From: Stagonosporopsis chrysanthemi
Taxonomy: Eukaryota; Ascomycota; Dothideomycetes; Pleosporales; Didymellaceae
Direction of reading: 5' to 3'
DNA length: 64,000 bases
NCBI GenBank assembly: GCA_022560025.1
Contig: JAFISE010000016.1
Span: forward strand, 124,001-188,000
Position numbers and translations under genes: made by a program. The notes beneath the pieces were generated by a model. The model had not been told where the DNA came from. It worked only from the letters and a program-made list of their open reading frames with translations, and ran no database searches. Below are positions 32,325-41,192 of the stretch, piece after piece (position 1 is the first letter of the stretch; each line of letters starts with the position of its first letter).

Positions 32325-35177
32325 ATGGGTTCCACGCTTAAGGTGTTTCACGCCTTGTCCATTCTTTCCGTTGTTGTCCCAAGTGTCAACGCCGTTCCAG
32401 CTGGTGCCAAACTCGAGCTGAAAGCCTTCAAGAACATTGACAAACTTGTCTACAAGCGACAAGATCTTGGTGGTTTGATCGACACTTGCAATCTCTGCCC
32501 AGTCATTCGAAGATTGGCGCCCTACATCCCTGAGGATGTCCAGAGCACTGCAAACAACGTCAATGATCAGGTGAGGAATCTGATCGCTGCTGTTGGGCCT
32601 CAACTTCCCGGTGGCATACCAGCCTTGAATGACCTCCTCAACAACCCGCTCGAGGAGATCGTAGGAGCTCTGCCCAGCACACTCCCAGTTGTCAGCGACA
32701 TCGTCAACGCACCTCCCCTGCCCACCGACATCCTCAGTGCGGTTCCCGACCTTGGAGAAATTATTGCCAGCGGGATTCCTACAGGAATCCTCGACACTCT
32801 GCCGCTCCCAACCGATGTATTGGACGATGTGCCCATTATTGGAGACATTCTCAGCGGTCTGCCCAGCCCTACCGATATTCTTAGTGGTGTTCCAGGCATT
32901 GGAGACCTTCTCAATGGTAGCGCTCCCACTGGGCTCCCAGTCGCTCTGCCTACCGACGGTCTTCCTGCTATCCCCGGAATCGGCGATGTTCTTAGCGACC
33001 TTCTTCCAACTGGCGTTCTCCCAACCGACGTTGCACTTCCCACCGACATCCTAGACGTTCTCCCAACCGGCATCCTAGATGTTCTTCCAACTGGCGTTTC
33101 GCCGACGGACGCGCTTCCAACAAACATTTTGGACATTCTCCCGACAGAGATTGTGAACGCACTTCCAACAAGCATCCTAGACGCCCTCCCAACTGACGTT
33201 CTGGAGGCTCTTCCAACGGATGTACTAGAAGACATCCTCGAAAATCCGCTCAACGCTTTGACTGCTCTTCCGAGCAGCATCTTAGAAACGCTTCCGACTG
33301 GCATTTTGGAGGATTTGCTGAGCGCTGTGCCGACCGGTATCCTGGACGCTCTTCCAACTGATATCTTGACTGGTCTCCCAACTGATGTCTTGGACACTCT
33401 TCCGACCAACGTTCTGGATGATGTCTTGAGTGCGCTCCCCACCAACGTCGTGGATGTTCTGCCCACTGACATCTTGGATACTCTTCCGACTGACATCCTC
33501 AGCGCTCTGCCAACAGATATCTTGGAAACCCTCCCAACAAATATCGTTGGAGACATCCTTAGTGGACTTCCTGTACCAACTGAGATCTTGGATAGCCTGC
33601 CAACTGATCTTACGCTTCCCACCGACATCCTTAGCGCTCTTCCAACTGACATTTTGGAGACTCTTCCAACTAACATTGTCGAAGACATCCTCAGCGGACT
33701 TCCTGTCCCCACCGAGATTCTAGACAGTCTCCCCACCAACGTTGTTGAGGATATTCTTAGCGGCCTTCCTGCTCCCACGGACATCCCCAGCGCTCTCCCC
33801 ACCGACATCTTGGAGGCGCTCCCAACCAACATCGTCGGGGATATCCTCAGCGGGCTTCCTGGCCCAACGGATCTTACGCTTCCCACCAACATCTTAGACG
33901 CACTCCCGACAGACATCGTAGACGCGCTACCAACCAACATTGTGGAGGATATTCTCAGTGGGCTCCCCGTCCCGACTGAGATCCTTAGTGCTCTTCCAAC
34001 AGACATCTTGGACGCTCTTCCAACTAATGTTGTTGAAGACATCCTTAGCGGACTTCCTACTGCCCCGACGGATCTCCTCAGCGCTCTCCCAACCGGCGTT
34101 TTGGATGCTCTCCCCACCAACATTGTTGAGGACATTCTGAGTGGTCTTCCCATCCAAACTGAGATCCTGGATGCACTCCCAACTGGTATTGTGGATGCTA
34201 TCCCAACTGGTATCCTTGACGATATCATCAGCGGACTCCCATTACCAACTGGTATCTCGGACGTTGCCCCAACCAACGTCTTGGACCTCCTCCCCACTAA
34301 CGTTGTGGAAGCACTCCCGACGAACATCGTTGAAGACATCCTTAGCCTCCTTCCCGTAGCGACTGAGGTCCTTAGTGCTCTTCCAAGTGACGTCCTAGCT
34401 GCTATCCCAACTGAAGTTATCGGCAACATCGTCAGCGGACTTCCCCTGCCGACTGAGGTGCTGAGTGCTCTCCCTACCAACGTCGTTGGCGATGTTCTTA
34501 GTGGACTCCCCTTGCCCACTGATATCCTGAGCGGCCTTCCGCCTGTCGCTCTCCCAACCGGAATCCCCAGCGGGCTCCCACCAGTTGCTATCCCGACCGA
34601 TATCCTCAGTGGGCTCCCACCAGTTGCTATTCCAACCAACATCCTCAGCGGGCTCCCGTCAGTCGCTCTCCCTACCAACATCCTGAGCGCACTTCCTTCA
34701 GTTGCTATCCCGACAAACGTTCTCGGAGGCATTCCTGGCCTTGGTCCAATTCTCGGAGGCGTAACTAGCGCCGTTCCTTCTGTTGCTGTCCCTACGAATG
34801 TTCTCGGCGGCCTTGGCGGCGCCCTTGGAGGTCTCACCAGTGCCGTCCCCGCCGTCCCCACTACCACACCCGCTCCCACCACACCCAGGGTGCCAAGGAT
34901 CATTCAGAGTGGTACGGTCGTGGACAAGGCCTACAACTGGTCCTTCTACAATAACGGCGCGGTCCAGATCGACCGAAACTTCCTTTTCCCTAGACAGGGT
35001 GTCCTCTCTGGTCTCCTCCCCGACAGGACTTTCTCGGGACTGTACGCTGACGGCCTGCACATTGGCAGCAACGTTGTTCCTTACCCTGCGGGCTACGTGC
35101 CCCTTCTTTCTGGCGTCAACCTTCCTCTTGCTCCCCCGAGCTTGCTGGACTTCGACCCTGACGGTGATTCGAACTAA
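32325..35177 (+). CDS. secreted Leu-Pro-Thr tandem-repeat protein, 950 residues
   Basis: A single uninterrupted exon. Residues 1-23 form a signal peptide (MGSTLKVFHALSILSVVVPS...). A Lys-Arg at 44-45 (LVYKR|QDLGG) is a likely Kex2 site. A helical region with a Cys pair (CNLC, 55-58) follows. From about residue 130 to 830 the chain consists of degenerate 8-residue units, consensus A-L-P-T-D/N-I/V-L/V-D/E/S. These alternate with 12- and 10-residue variants such as LPTNIVEDILSG and LPVPTEILSA, giving a super-unit of about 30 residues. The repeats have no Cys and almost no aromatic or basic residues. A Thr/Pro linker then leads to a short non-repeated end domain containing YNWSFYNNGAVQIDR. No family recognised. 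A surface or cell-wall role is inferred. Confidence 0.85.
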   Translation: MGSTLKVFHALSILSVVVPSVNAVPAGAKLELKAFKNIDKLVYKRQDLGGLIDTCNLCPVIRRLAPYIPEDVQSTANNVNDQVRNLIAAVGPQLPGGIPALNDLLNNPLEEIVGALPSTLPVVSDIVNAPPLPTDILSAVPDLGEIIASGIPTGILDTLPLPTDVLDDVPIIGDILSGLPSPTDILSGVPGIGDLLNGSAPTGLPVALPTDGLPAIPGIGDVLSDLLPTGVLPTDVALPTDILDVLPTGILDVLPTGVSPTDALPTNILDILPTEIVNALPTSILDALPTDVLEALPTDVLEDILENPLNALTALPSSILETLPTGILEDLLSAVPTGILDALPTDILTGLPTDVLDTLPTNVLDDVLSALPTNVVDVLPTDILDTLPTDILSALPTDILETLPTNIVGDILSGLPVPTEILDSLPTDLTLPTDILSALPTDILETLPTNIVEDILSGLPVPTEILDSLPTNVVEDILSGLPAPTDIPSALPTDILEALPTNIVGDILSGLPGPTDLTLPTNILDALPTDIVDALPTNIVEDILSGLPVPTEILSALPTDILDALPTNVVEDILSGLPTAPTDLLSALPTGVLDALPTNIVEDILSGLPIQTEILDALPTGIVDAIPTGILDDIISGLPLPTGISDVAPTNVLDLLPTNVVEALPTNIVEDILSLLPVATEVLSALPSDVLAAIPTEVIGNIVSGLPLPTEVLSALPTNVVGDVLSGLPLPTDILSGLPPVALPTGIPSGLPPVAIPTDILSGLPPVAIPTNILSGLPSVALPTNILSALPSVAIPTNVLGGIPGLGPILGGVTSAVPSVAVPTNVLGGLGGALGGLTSAVPAVPTTTPAPTTPRVPRIIQSGTVVDKAYNWSFYNNGAVQIDRNFLFPRQGVLSGLLPDRTFSGLYADGLHIGSNVVPYPAGYVPLLSGVNLPLAPPSLLDFDPDGDSN
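32600..34720 (+). repeat. coding tandem repeat, 24-bp unit with about 90-bp super-unit
   Basis: In-frame 24-bp units encoding the LPTDILxA motif, interleaved with 36- and 30-bp variants. Copies diverge at synonymous sites, so the array is not recently homogenised. Approximate limits. Confidence 0.8.
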
Positions 35178-35828
35178 ACTTCATTCTGGGCATAGCACGC
35201 GGAGCGTGTTATTGTGATTTTAATGGTGGTTTGAAATTTGCTCTGCTCTTTCCTTACATAAGGCTGAACAGCCAAACAAATTATGTTTGTGGGAGCCATT
35301 GTTAGTGTTAGCACTAGAATGAATTACCTGATGAGTTCTATGGCGTAGCCCAATCATATTGCGGTGATGTGACTTAACCACCAGTGTTTTCGCATTGGAG
35401 CTTGAGTTGCGAGTCGTTCTTGAGAAGCCTTGATCTTACAAGGGAGGCCGGAAATGGCGAGTACCGGTAGCCGAGACGCTATAGGTCAATACAGCCACCC
35501 TAATTCCCTTCCTGCCTCAGACATCACACGTCTCATGAACACAATTTCTCGTTGTCTACGAGGCTCAGAAGCGTAGTCACCAGCTAAATGCGCTAGACAA
35601 ACTAATGCGCTGCGCTTCTAATCCTTGTCTCAGTTTGATGCTGTGAGGCGGGTCTTGTAGATAAAATGAATGCAGCGGGTAAGCGGCAGGGTTTGATTTG
35701 GTGCCGTGATTGCTCCTTCCCTCGTCCAGGCGCTCATATAACAGGTTTGTAAGGAATTGGCGTCCCTGGTTCTGTGTGTTTTTATTTCATCCTGCCATCT
35801 CACACATCCGCCGACCGAATATCGCGTC
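35178..35828. other. gene-free stretch
   Basis: Between the repeat-protein gene and the GPI-type gene. Nothing recognised. 3' UTR and promoter expected. Confidence 0.5.
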
Positions 35829-36683
35829 ATGTTACTGCTCTTTTCATCATGCATGTTCTCCAGCCTAGCAGCTGCGCAGATGGTCGGGCAATACAGCGGC
35901 AACATCGACCAGAACTCGAGCGCTATTTCGCTTCTGAACGGGCGTATCTTTACCCCCGGCCTCGCGATCATCGCTTCGCCCCAGCCAAACACCCCTATGG
36001 GAGGCGATTTCCTACAAATTGCACTCGACATCTCAGGAGACGGCGCGCTCCCTTTTCCACCAGACTTCAAGCCAGATGCAACAACGCGATTCCATAATAT
36101 CACGCTCTTTCTCACCAGCAACACTATGGGCAAGAACTTGACTATCTCTAACGGAACGACAAGCACACCGCCTCTGGCAAATATCCTTGACCAAGAGGAG
36201 GGCTCGACGGTCAAGCATGTGAACTTTGAGTGGCCTGCGTGTCTAGTCGGCGACGGCAAGGATGCAAAAGGTACGGCTCGTGGAGCCTACAATATCTCGA
36301 TTCATCAGTCTTACCGTCTGAACGGGAGCGACTTTTACACTATCTTCAATCTGCCGATCAATGTCACGAATAAAATTGACCAATTTCCCGACGCGCAGCA
36401 ACTACTTACGGATCCGAGGCCAGGGCCACTCAGTGCAAACGGAGGCAGGATGGAGTGCGCTACGTTGGAGAACGAGCTGTTGGGACAGGAAGAGCTGGCG
36501 GGGGGTGTGCGCAATCCGGCGAGTCAGCCTTATGGAGTGTCAGGGACGCTGGAAGTTGATAACACCGCGAATCTTGGGTCGGGTGGTGGCCAGGGCGAAG
36601 CTCTAGGCGTAGGCTCGATGTCAAGAGTCGGTATGATATGGACATTGATGCCATTCACACTGTTGACGTGCTTGTTGTGGTAG
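35829..36683 (+). CDS. secreted protein with probable GPI anchor
   Basis: A single exon of 284 residues. The start at 35829 gives a clear signal peptide (MLLLFSSCMFSSLAAAQ). The longer upstream frame starts with TTG and is not used. Several N-glycosylation sites are present (NITL, NLTI, NGT, NVTN). The C-terminus is hydrophobic after a Gly/Ser region (IWTLMPFTLLTCLLW), as expected for a GPI-attachment signal. The middle contains FTPGLAIIASPQPNTPMGGDF and LQIALDISGDG, which look conserved, but I do not recognise a named domain. It is probably plasma-membrane or cell-wall bound. Its stop lies only 28 bp from the stop of the convergent hydrolase. Confidence 0.8.
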   Translation: MLLLFSSCMFSSLAAAQMVGQYSGNIDQNSSAISLLNGRIFTPGLAIIASPQPNTPMGGDFLQIALDISGDGALPFPPDFKPDATTRFHNITLFLTSNTMGKNLTISNGTTSTPPLANILDQEEGSTVKHVNFEWPACLVGDGKDAKGTARGAYNISIHQSYRLNGSDFYTIFNLPINVTNKIDQFPDAQQLLTDPRPGPLSANGGRMECATLENELLGQEELAGGVRNPASQPYGVSGTLEVDNTANLGSGGGQGEALGVGSMSRVGMIWTLMPFTLLTCLLW

Positions 36684-36711
36684 AGTCACCATGATAGCGA
36701 CTTCAACAGTC

Positions 36712-37726
36712 TTACTGAAGCCACTTCTCTTCCACCCACCTGAGCCCTTCCTTTAGCCAAGGCACCTCGTCTTCCTTCGCCGCCGTATCGAATCCATGAT
36801 CCTCACCCTCCACAATGTGCAACCTTACTTCCAGCCCACTAATAGCCTCACACTTCGCCACAAATGCCTTGCTGTCCTCAACACTGACCGCCGTATCCGC
36901 GGATCCATGGTGGATCCATGTCGGTGGCAACCACTTCTTCTCGTCCACCAAATACAGCGGCCACATCGACTTATCTCCACCAAAGAACTCTAAATAACGG
37001 CCATACGCAGAAAGCAAATAGGAAATATCCATCCGCTCAGGCGGTACGCAAGACGAAACCACCACACCCGGCTTCACCTTCTCCAGATGCTCATCCAGCA
37101 GCTCCTCCTTCGGTGCTGGCACGTCAATCAATAGCTCGGTCGGTTCGCGCCTCAGAAAATTCGTCATGGGGTACTGCGCCAAAACCGCCTTGATACTGCC
37201 CTTGGGCTGCAACAGTCCAGACATTAGCGCCATGTACCCGCCCGCCGAGTCGCCAGATGCAAGGATCCGCTCGAAATCTAGCTCCACATCTACACCTTGA
37301 CCCGCAAGATACGACGTCAGCCCGCCGTCGTGCACCCAGCGCCAGAAATCCGCGAGGTCGGCCAGAATGTCGGACCCGGTGTGCTCAGGGACTAGGCGGT
37401 AGTTGGGCGACACCACGATGGCGTTTGTGCGGTGGATCAGTGGGATGAAGTACGCCGCGAACCATGGCGCGTGAATGCAGTCGCCGGTGACCTATACGTC
37501 AGCTGTGTAGCAAAGAAACGGGATGGCGAGATGAGAATAGGAAGACGCATCTTACCAGACCGCCACCGTGGAACTTGACGAGGATGGGGTGTTTACCCGG
37601 TTTGAGGGTTTTTGGTATCAGGATGCCGACATCGATAGGCTGGTTATTGACTTCCTTGTATGGCGTGCGGTGGATGTGAAAGCTGTCAAAGCGGGTTTCG
37701 GGGGTGGTATCGTCGAGTGGTGCCAT
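36712..37726 (-). CDS. alpha/beta hydrolase (HSL-like esterase/lipase)
   Basis: Probably hydrolyses small esters or lactones; substrate unknown. Exons are 37726-37556 and 37491-36712 with a 64-bp intron, giving 316 residues. The oxyanion-hole HGGG is at 53-56 (LVKFHGGGLVTGD), the nucleophile Ser is residue 139 in GDSAGGYMA, and the acid and His lie in HHGSADTAVSVED and GEDHGFD. This is the full catalytic triad of the hormone-sensitive-lipase-like group. It has no signal peptide. It lies next to the aldolase and dehydratase pair, so a lactonase role in the same pathway can be imagined, but nothing in the sequence proves it. Confidence 0.88.
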
Positions 37727-38128
37727 GGTGGAGGTTGTTGGAGGTGGGGTTGGATTGCTGTGCGGATCAAATTGGTCTTATTTGCGAAGTGTAGATGTGG
37801 TCTCACAGCACTAAGCGCTGCTGTGATCTGTGATGCAGCCACGCGCCTTCCTCCGAGTGTTTGCGAGAAAACAATGGTTCAAGGCCGTTTGGGGAAACCG
37901 TAAGGCCTGCTCGGGAGAGCGGGGTACGTCGCCAGGATATCAGAAGCGAGCAAGCCTCTGCCGATGGCTGTCAGCAAGCTCGCATGTGAGATATAACAAA
38001 CAGCTGTCTGCTGCAGAAAATGTACAAGGCTAAACACGGCAGCTGCAAAGCCCAAATTGTGTGGCTTCCAGCCAAAGTTATCAAATTGTTTATTGGTTCA
38101 ATTGACTTTCGTTCTATCGTCCGGGGGC
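37727..38128. other. gene-free stretch
   Basis: About 400 bp between the start of the hydrolase and the end of the aldolase, both on the minus strand. Nothing recognised. Confidence 0.5.
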
Positions 38129-39177
38129 TTACTTGAAGTCTTTCTCGGACAACGAATCTTCCGCCTGCTGTATCCTCTCCCACGTCTCGCTCCACTTCTC
38201 CCACTCGCCTTCTGGCAGCTTGCCCTTGATCGGCAGCCTGCCGCCCTCCAATGTACCATACCCAGTAACACGCTTAACCGCCTCCTTGATACCAACAATA
38301 CCGTACTTGCCAATGTACTCCTCGGTCGTGCTAACAGTGTACTGCAGCTTCTTAATCTTCTCCAGGTTCTCGTTACTGATTGGTCGTGCCTCGGCGAGCT
38401 TGAACAGCGAGCAAACGGTCTTGGGATAGATGGCTGCCAGGCCGTCAATCACACCCGCGGCATCGAAGAACACGATAGGACCCAGCTGTTGACCCAGACC
38501 GCTGAAGACCTTGAACTTGTTGTGGTCGATCTTGGGGTCCAGCGAGACCTGGTTGTGCCACGACACAACAGCGTGCGACATCTTGCAACCGACAATGTTG
38601 GGGTGCTGGGCGAGGATGCGGTAGGTCTCCGGGGTGACCATGACACCGTTGGTTACGCCAGGGTAGTTGTAACTGTGTGATGTAAGCCTCCGTTTACTTC
38701 CGTACACGTCTTCCATGCTTACATCAGGATGGGAAGCGGCGACCGGTCGGCCACGACTGTGAACCACTCCCTGATCCCCTCCTGGCTTGCTGCCGCACCA
38801 AAGTAACCGGGGGCCAGGACAAGACCCCACTGTGCGCCAGCCTGCTTGTAGTCCTCGAGCTGCTCCAGCGTCTCGTCCACGCTGTTGATGAGCGTACCTG
38901 CCATTATCGGGTAGTCGGGGAAGCCCGCATCGGTCAGACCCTTGCGCACGCCTGAAATCAGCTCGATGCGCTCCTGACGGTTCATGTGGATGGCCTCGCC
39001 GGTTGAGCCGAGGAGGACAAGACCGCGAACGCCATTCTTGGCCAGAAACACGCTGTGCTCGGTCTGTGTCTGGACATCAACAGCGGCCTGGAGCGACTTG
39101 GAGTCGGCAGCGGGCTTGAAGAAGGTTGGGACGGGCACGAAGACGCCGTTTGGCGGGGAAGTGACGGTTGAGGTCAT
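38129..39177 (-). CDS. DapA/NAL-superfamily aldolase, probable 2-keto-3-deoxy sugar-acid aldolase
   Basis: Members form a Schiff base and make or break pyruvate-containing C-C bonds. Exons are 39177-38723 and 38672-38129 with a 50-bp intron, giving 332 residues. Family residues are present: GSTGEAIHM (57-65), the YNYPG motif at 153-157 with catalytic Tyr, and the Schiff-base Lys at 182 in NIVGCKMSHAVVS. The length and motifs match fungal keto-deoxy-hexonate aldolases (LGA1/GaaC type) as well as other non-lysine-pathway members. Fungi make lysine by the aminoadipate route, so a dihydrodipicolinate role is unlikely. The divergent DgoD-type dehydratase suggests a keto-deoxy-galactonate substrate. 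The start is ATG 39177; the upstream extension is TTG-initiated. Confidence 0.88.
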
Positions 39178-39655
39178 TGCGTGGCTCGTGCGGGGTGCTG
39201 TGTTGATGACTGGGGAACTTGACTTTCGACGCAACTTGCAGAAAAGACACAAAAAGACTCAGTACGGTCCAACAGAGAATCTGGGCGCATCGCGACTTTA
39301 TTGCATCAGCCGCTGCTCGTCAATTCGGGTCCCTTTGCCCCAGACACCGAAGCTAGAGGTCGACAGTGGACCACTGCTAACCCCGCGCCGAGATCGCTTT
39401 AAGCGCAATAATGGCAGTGGAGGGGCTCCGTCGGCTCGGGGTCTGAGAAAGAGTGGGGAGCTGTCTTGAGATGCTATTTAGTCAACGTCGTGGGGTGCAA
39501 AACTGCCAGGTGACTACAGCATTAAGCGTATCATTAATTGGGCCTCCTCATTAGACACAAAGTCATCGTTTGTGGAAATCGCATCGACACCACACAACCC
39601 AATTTGGTTGAGTGCAAGAACATAAAATCATTGAAACTGTTGAATCCATGCCATC
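39178..39655. promoter_or_regulatory. shared intergenic region of the aldolase/dehydratase pair
   Basis: 478 bp between divergent start codons. A shared regulatory region is the simplest reading, as in the known divergent gaaA-gaaC pair of Aspergillus. I could not identify a specific operator. Confidence 0.55.
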
Positions 39656-40910
39656 ATGGGGAAAATAGCAAAGATCGAGTACTTCCGAGTACCACCTCGC
39701 TGGCTTTTCGTCAAGATCACCGACGAGGACGGCAACTTCGGCTGGGGTGAAGCATCCCTCGAAGGCCATACTCAGGCCGTAGAAGGATGTCTCGATGCAT
39801 GGGGTGAGCGGTATACCGGCTTTGAAGCAGAGTAAGCACAGCATCTCCGTTTTGTTACACCACCTGACACATACATCCAAGTGAGATTGAGCACATCTGG
39901 CAAATGTCATGGCGCACTTCCTTCTACCGCGGCGGCCCCGTCTTCATGAGCGCACTGGCAGGAATAGACATTGCACTCTGGGACCTCAAAGCCCGCAAAC
40001 TCAACGTCCCAATCTACCAGCTCCTCGGCGGCAAAGTGCGTGACAAGCTCAAGGTCTACGCCTGGATTGGAGGTGACCGCCCCGATGACGTGAGAGCACA
40101 AGCGTAAGCAACCACTCCCTTCTCCTGTCCTTTAGCTCCAAAACCAGACTCACATATCCCAGCCAGGCCCGCAAAGACCAGGGCTTCACGGCCGTGAAAA
40201 TGAACGCCACCGAAGACCTCCACTGGCTCGACAGCCCCAAAGCCCTAGACTCCGCCGTTCAGCGCCTGCAAACCGTAAAAGCCCTCGGCATGGACGCGGG
40301 CATGGATTTCCACGGCCGCGTCCACAAACCCATGGCCAAACAGCTCGCCGCAGCCCTGGAGCCGCATCGCCCTCTCTTCATCGAAGAGCCCCTACTCTCG
40401 GAGCACATCGGCGGTATTACACAGCTCGCGCAGACGACCACGTGCCCTATTGCGCTGGGTGAGCGGCTGCACAGCCGCTGGGACGTGCGCCCCTTCCTCG
40501 AAGCCGGGTGTGTGGATATCCTGCAGCCGGATATCTCGCACGTCGGGGGCATTAGCGAGATGAAGCGCATTGCGAACATGGCGGAGACGTACGATGTTGC
40601 GCTTGCGCCGCATTGTCCGCTGGGGCCGATTGCGCTGGCGGCGTGTGTGCAGGTTGATGCTACGGTTGCAAATTTCGCAATTCAGGAAATGAGTTTGGGG
40701 ATTCATTATAATGCTGGAAGTCAAGATTTGACAGCGTATACGAAGAACCCTGAGGTGTGGGATGTGAAAGAGGGGTATATTAATTTGATGAAGGGGCCTG
40801 GGTTAGGGATTGAGATTGACGAGGAGCAGGTTAGGACGCTGAGTAAGGATGCGGTGGCGTGGATTAGCCCTGGCTTTATTGGCCCGGGAGGTGAGATCAG
40901 GGAGTGGTGA
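39656..40910 (+). CDS. D-galactonate dehydratase family (DgoD-type, enolase superfamily)
   Basis: Dehydrates a sugar acid, most likely D-galactonate, to its 2-keto-3-deoxy acid using Mg2+. Exons are 39656-39831, 39882-40103 and 40163-40910 (introns 50 and 59 bp), giving 381 residues, the length of bacterial DgoD. Metal ligands align as D181 (MDFHGRV), E207 (FIEEP) and E233 (LGERLHSR). Catalytic His residues are H183 and H283 (APHCPLGPIALAAC). Conserved DgoD stretches include SFYRGGPVFMSALAGID, QPDISHVGG and the end PGLGIEID. It is clearly unlike the fungal L-galactonate dehydratase GaaB/LGD1, which belongs to the fuconate-dehydratase-like branch. Specificity is inferred from similarity. Confidence 0.9.
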
Positions 40911-41166
40911 AGACAAAGTGATGCTATGAAACAATTCATGTGGCCTTGTTGATGTAGCCTTGTTGGTTCTCTGCTTCAGGTTGATTCAGATCCGCCATGC
41001 CGACACCAGTCGTACGCCAAAGACAACCAACAATGCCTTACTGACTCGTCCATACCACAAACCTCAGCAGCTTTCCGAGTTGTACTAGCTCAGCAATATG
41101 AGTGCTCGAAGTTGTCTGCGCTCCCATATCCGACCTACGCCCTAGGCATTTCGCGTCCCCATCGTC
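40911..41166. other. gap between convergent genes
   Basis: Short spacer holding the 3' ends of the dehydratase and of the gene with internal stops. Nothing else seen. Confidence 0.5.
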
Positions 41167-41192
41167 TCATGGCAACGTCGCTGCAAGACCCA

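Noticed and set aside
32600..34903. 767-codon antisense frame as a gene
   Set aside because: It arises from the sense repeat codons, has no start context or domain, and the sense strand has signal peptide, TATA box and a unique C-terminal domain.
38129..39177. Aldolase as dihydrodipicolinate synthase of lysine synthesis
   Set aside because: Fungi make lysine by the aminoadipate pathway, and the neighbouring sugar-acid dehydratase fits a keto-deoxy acid aldolase better.
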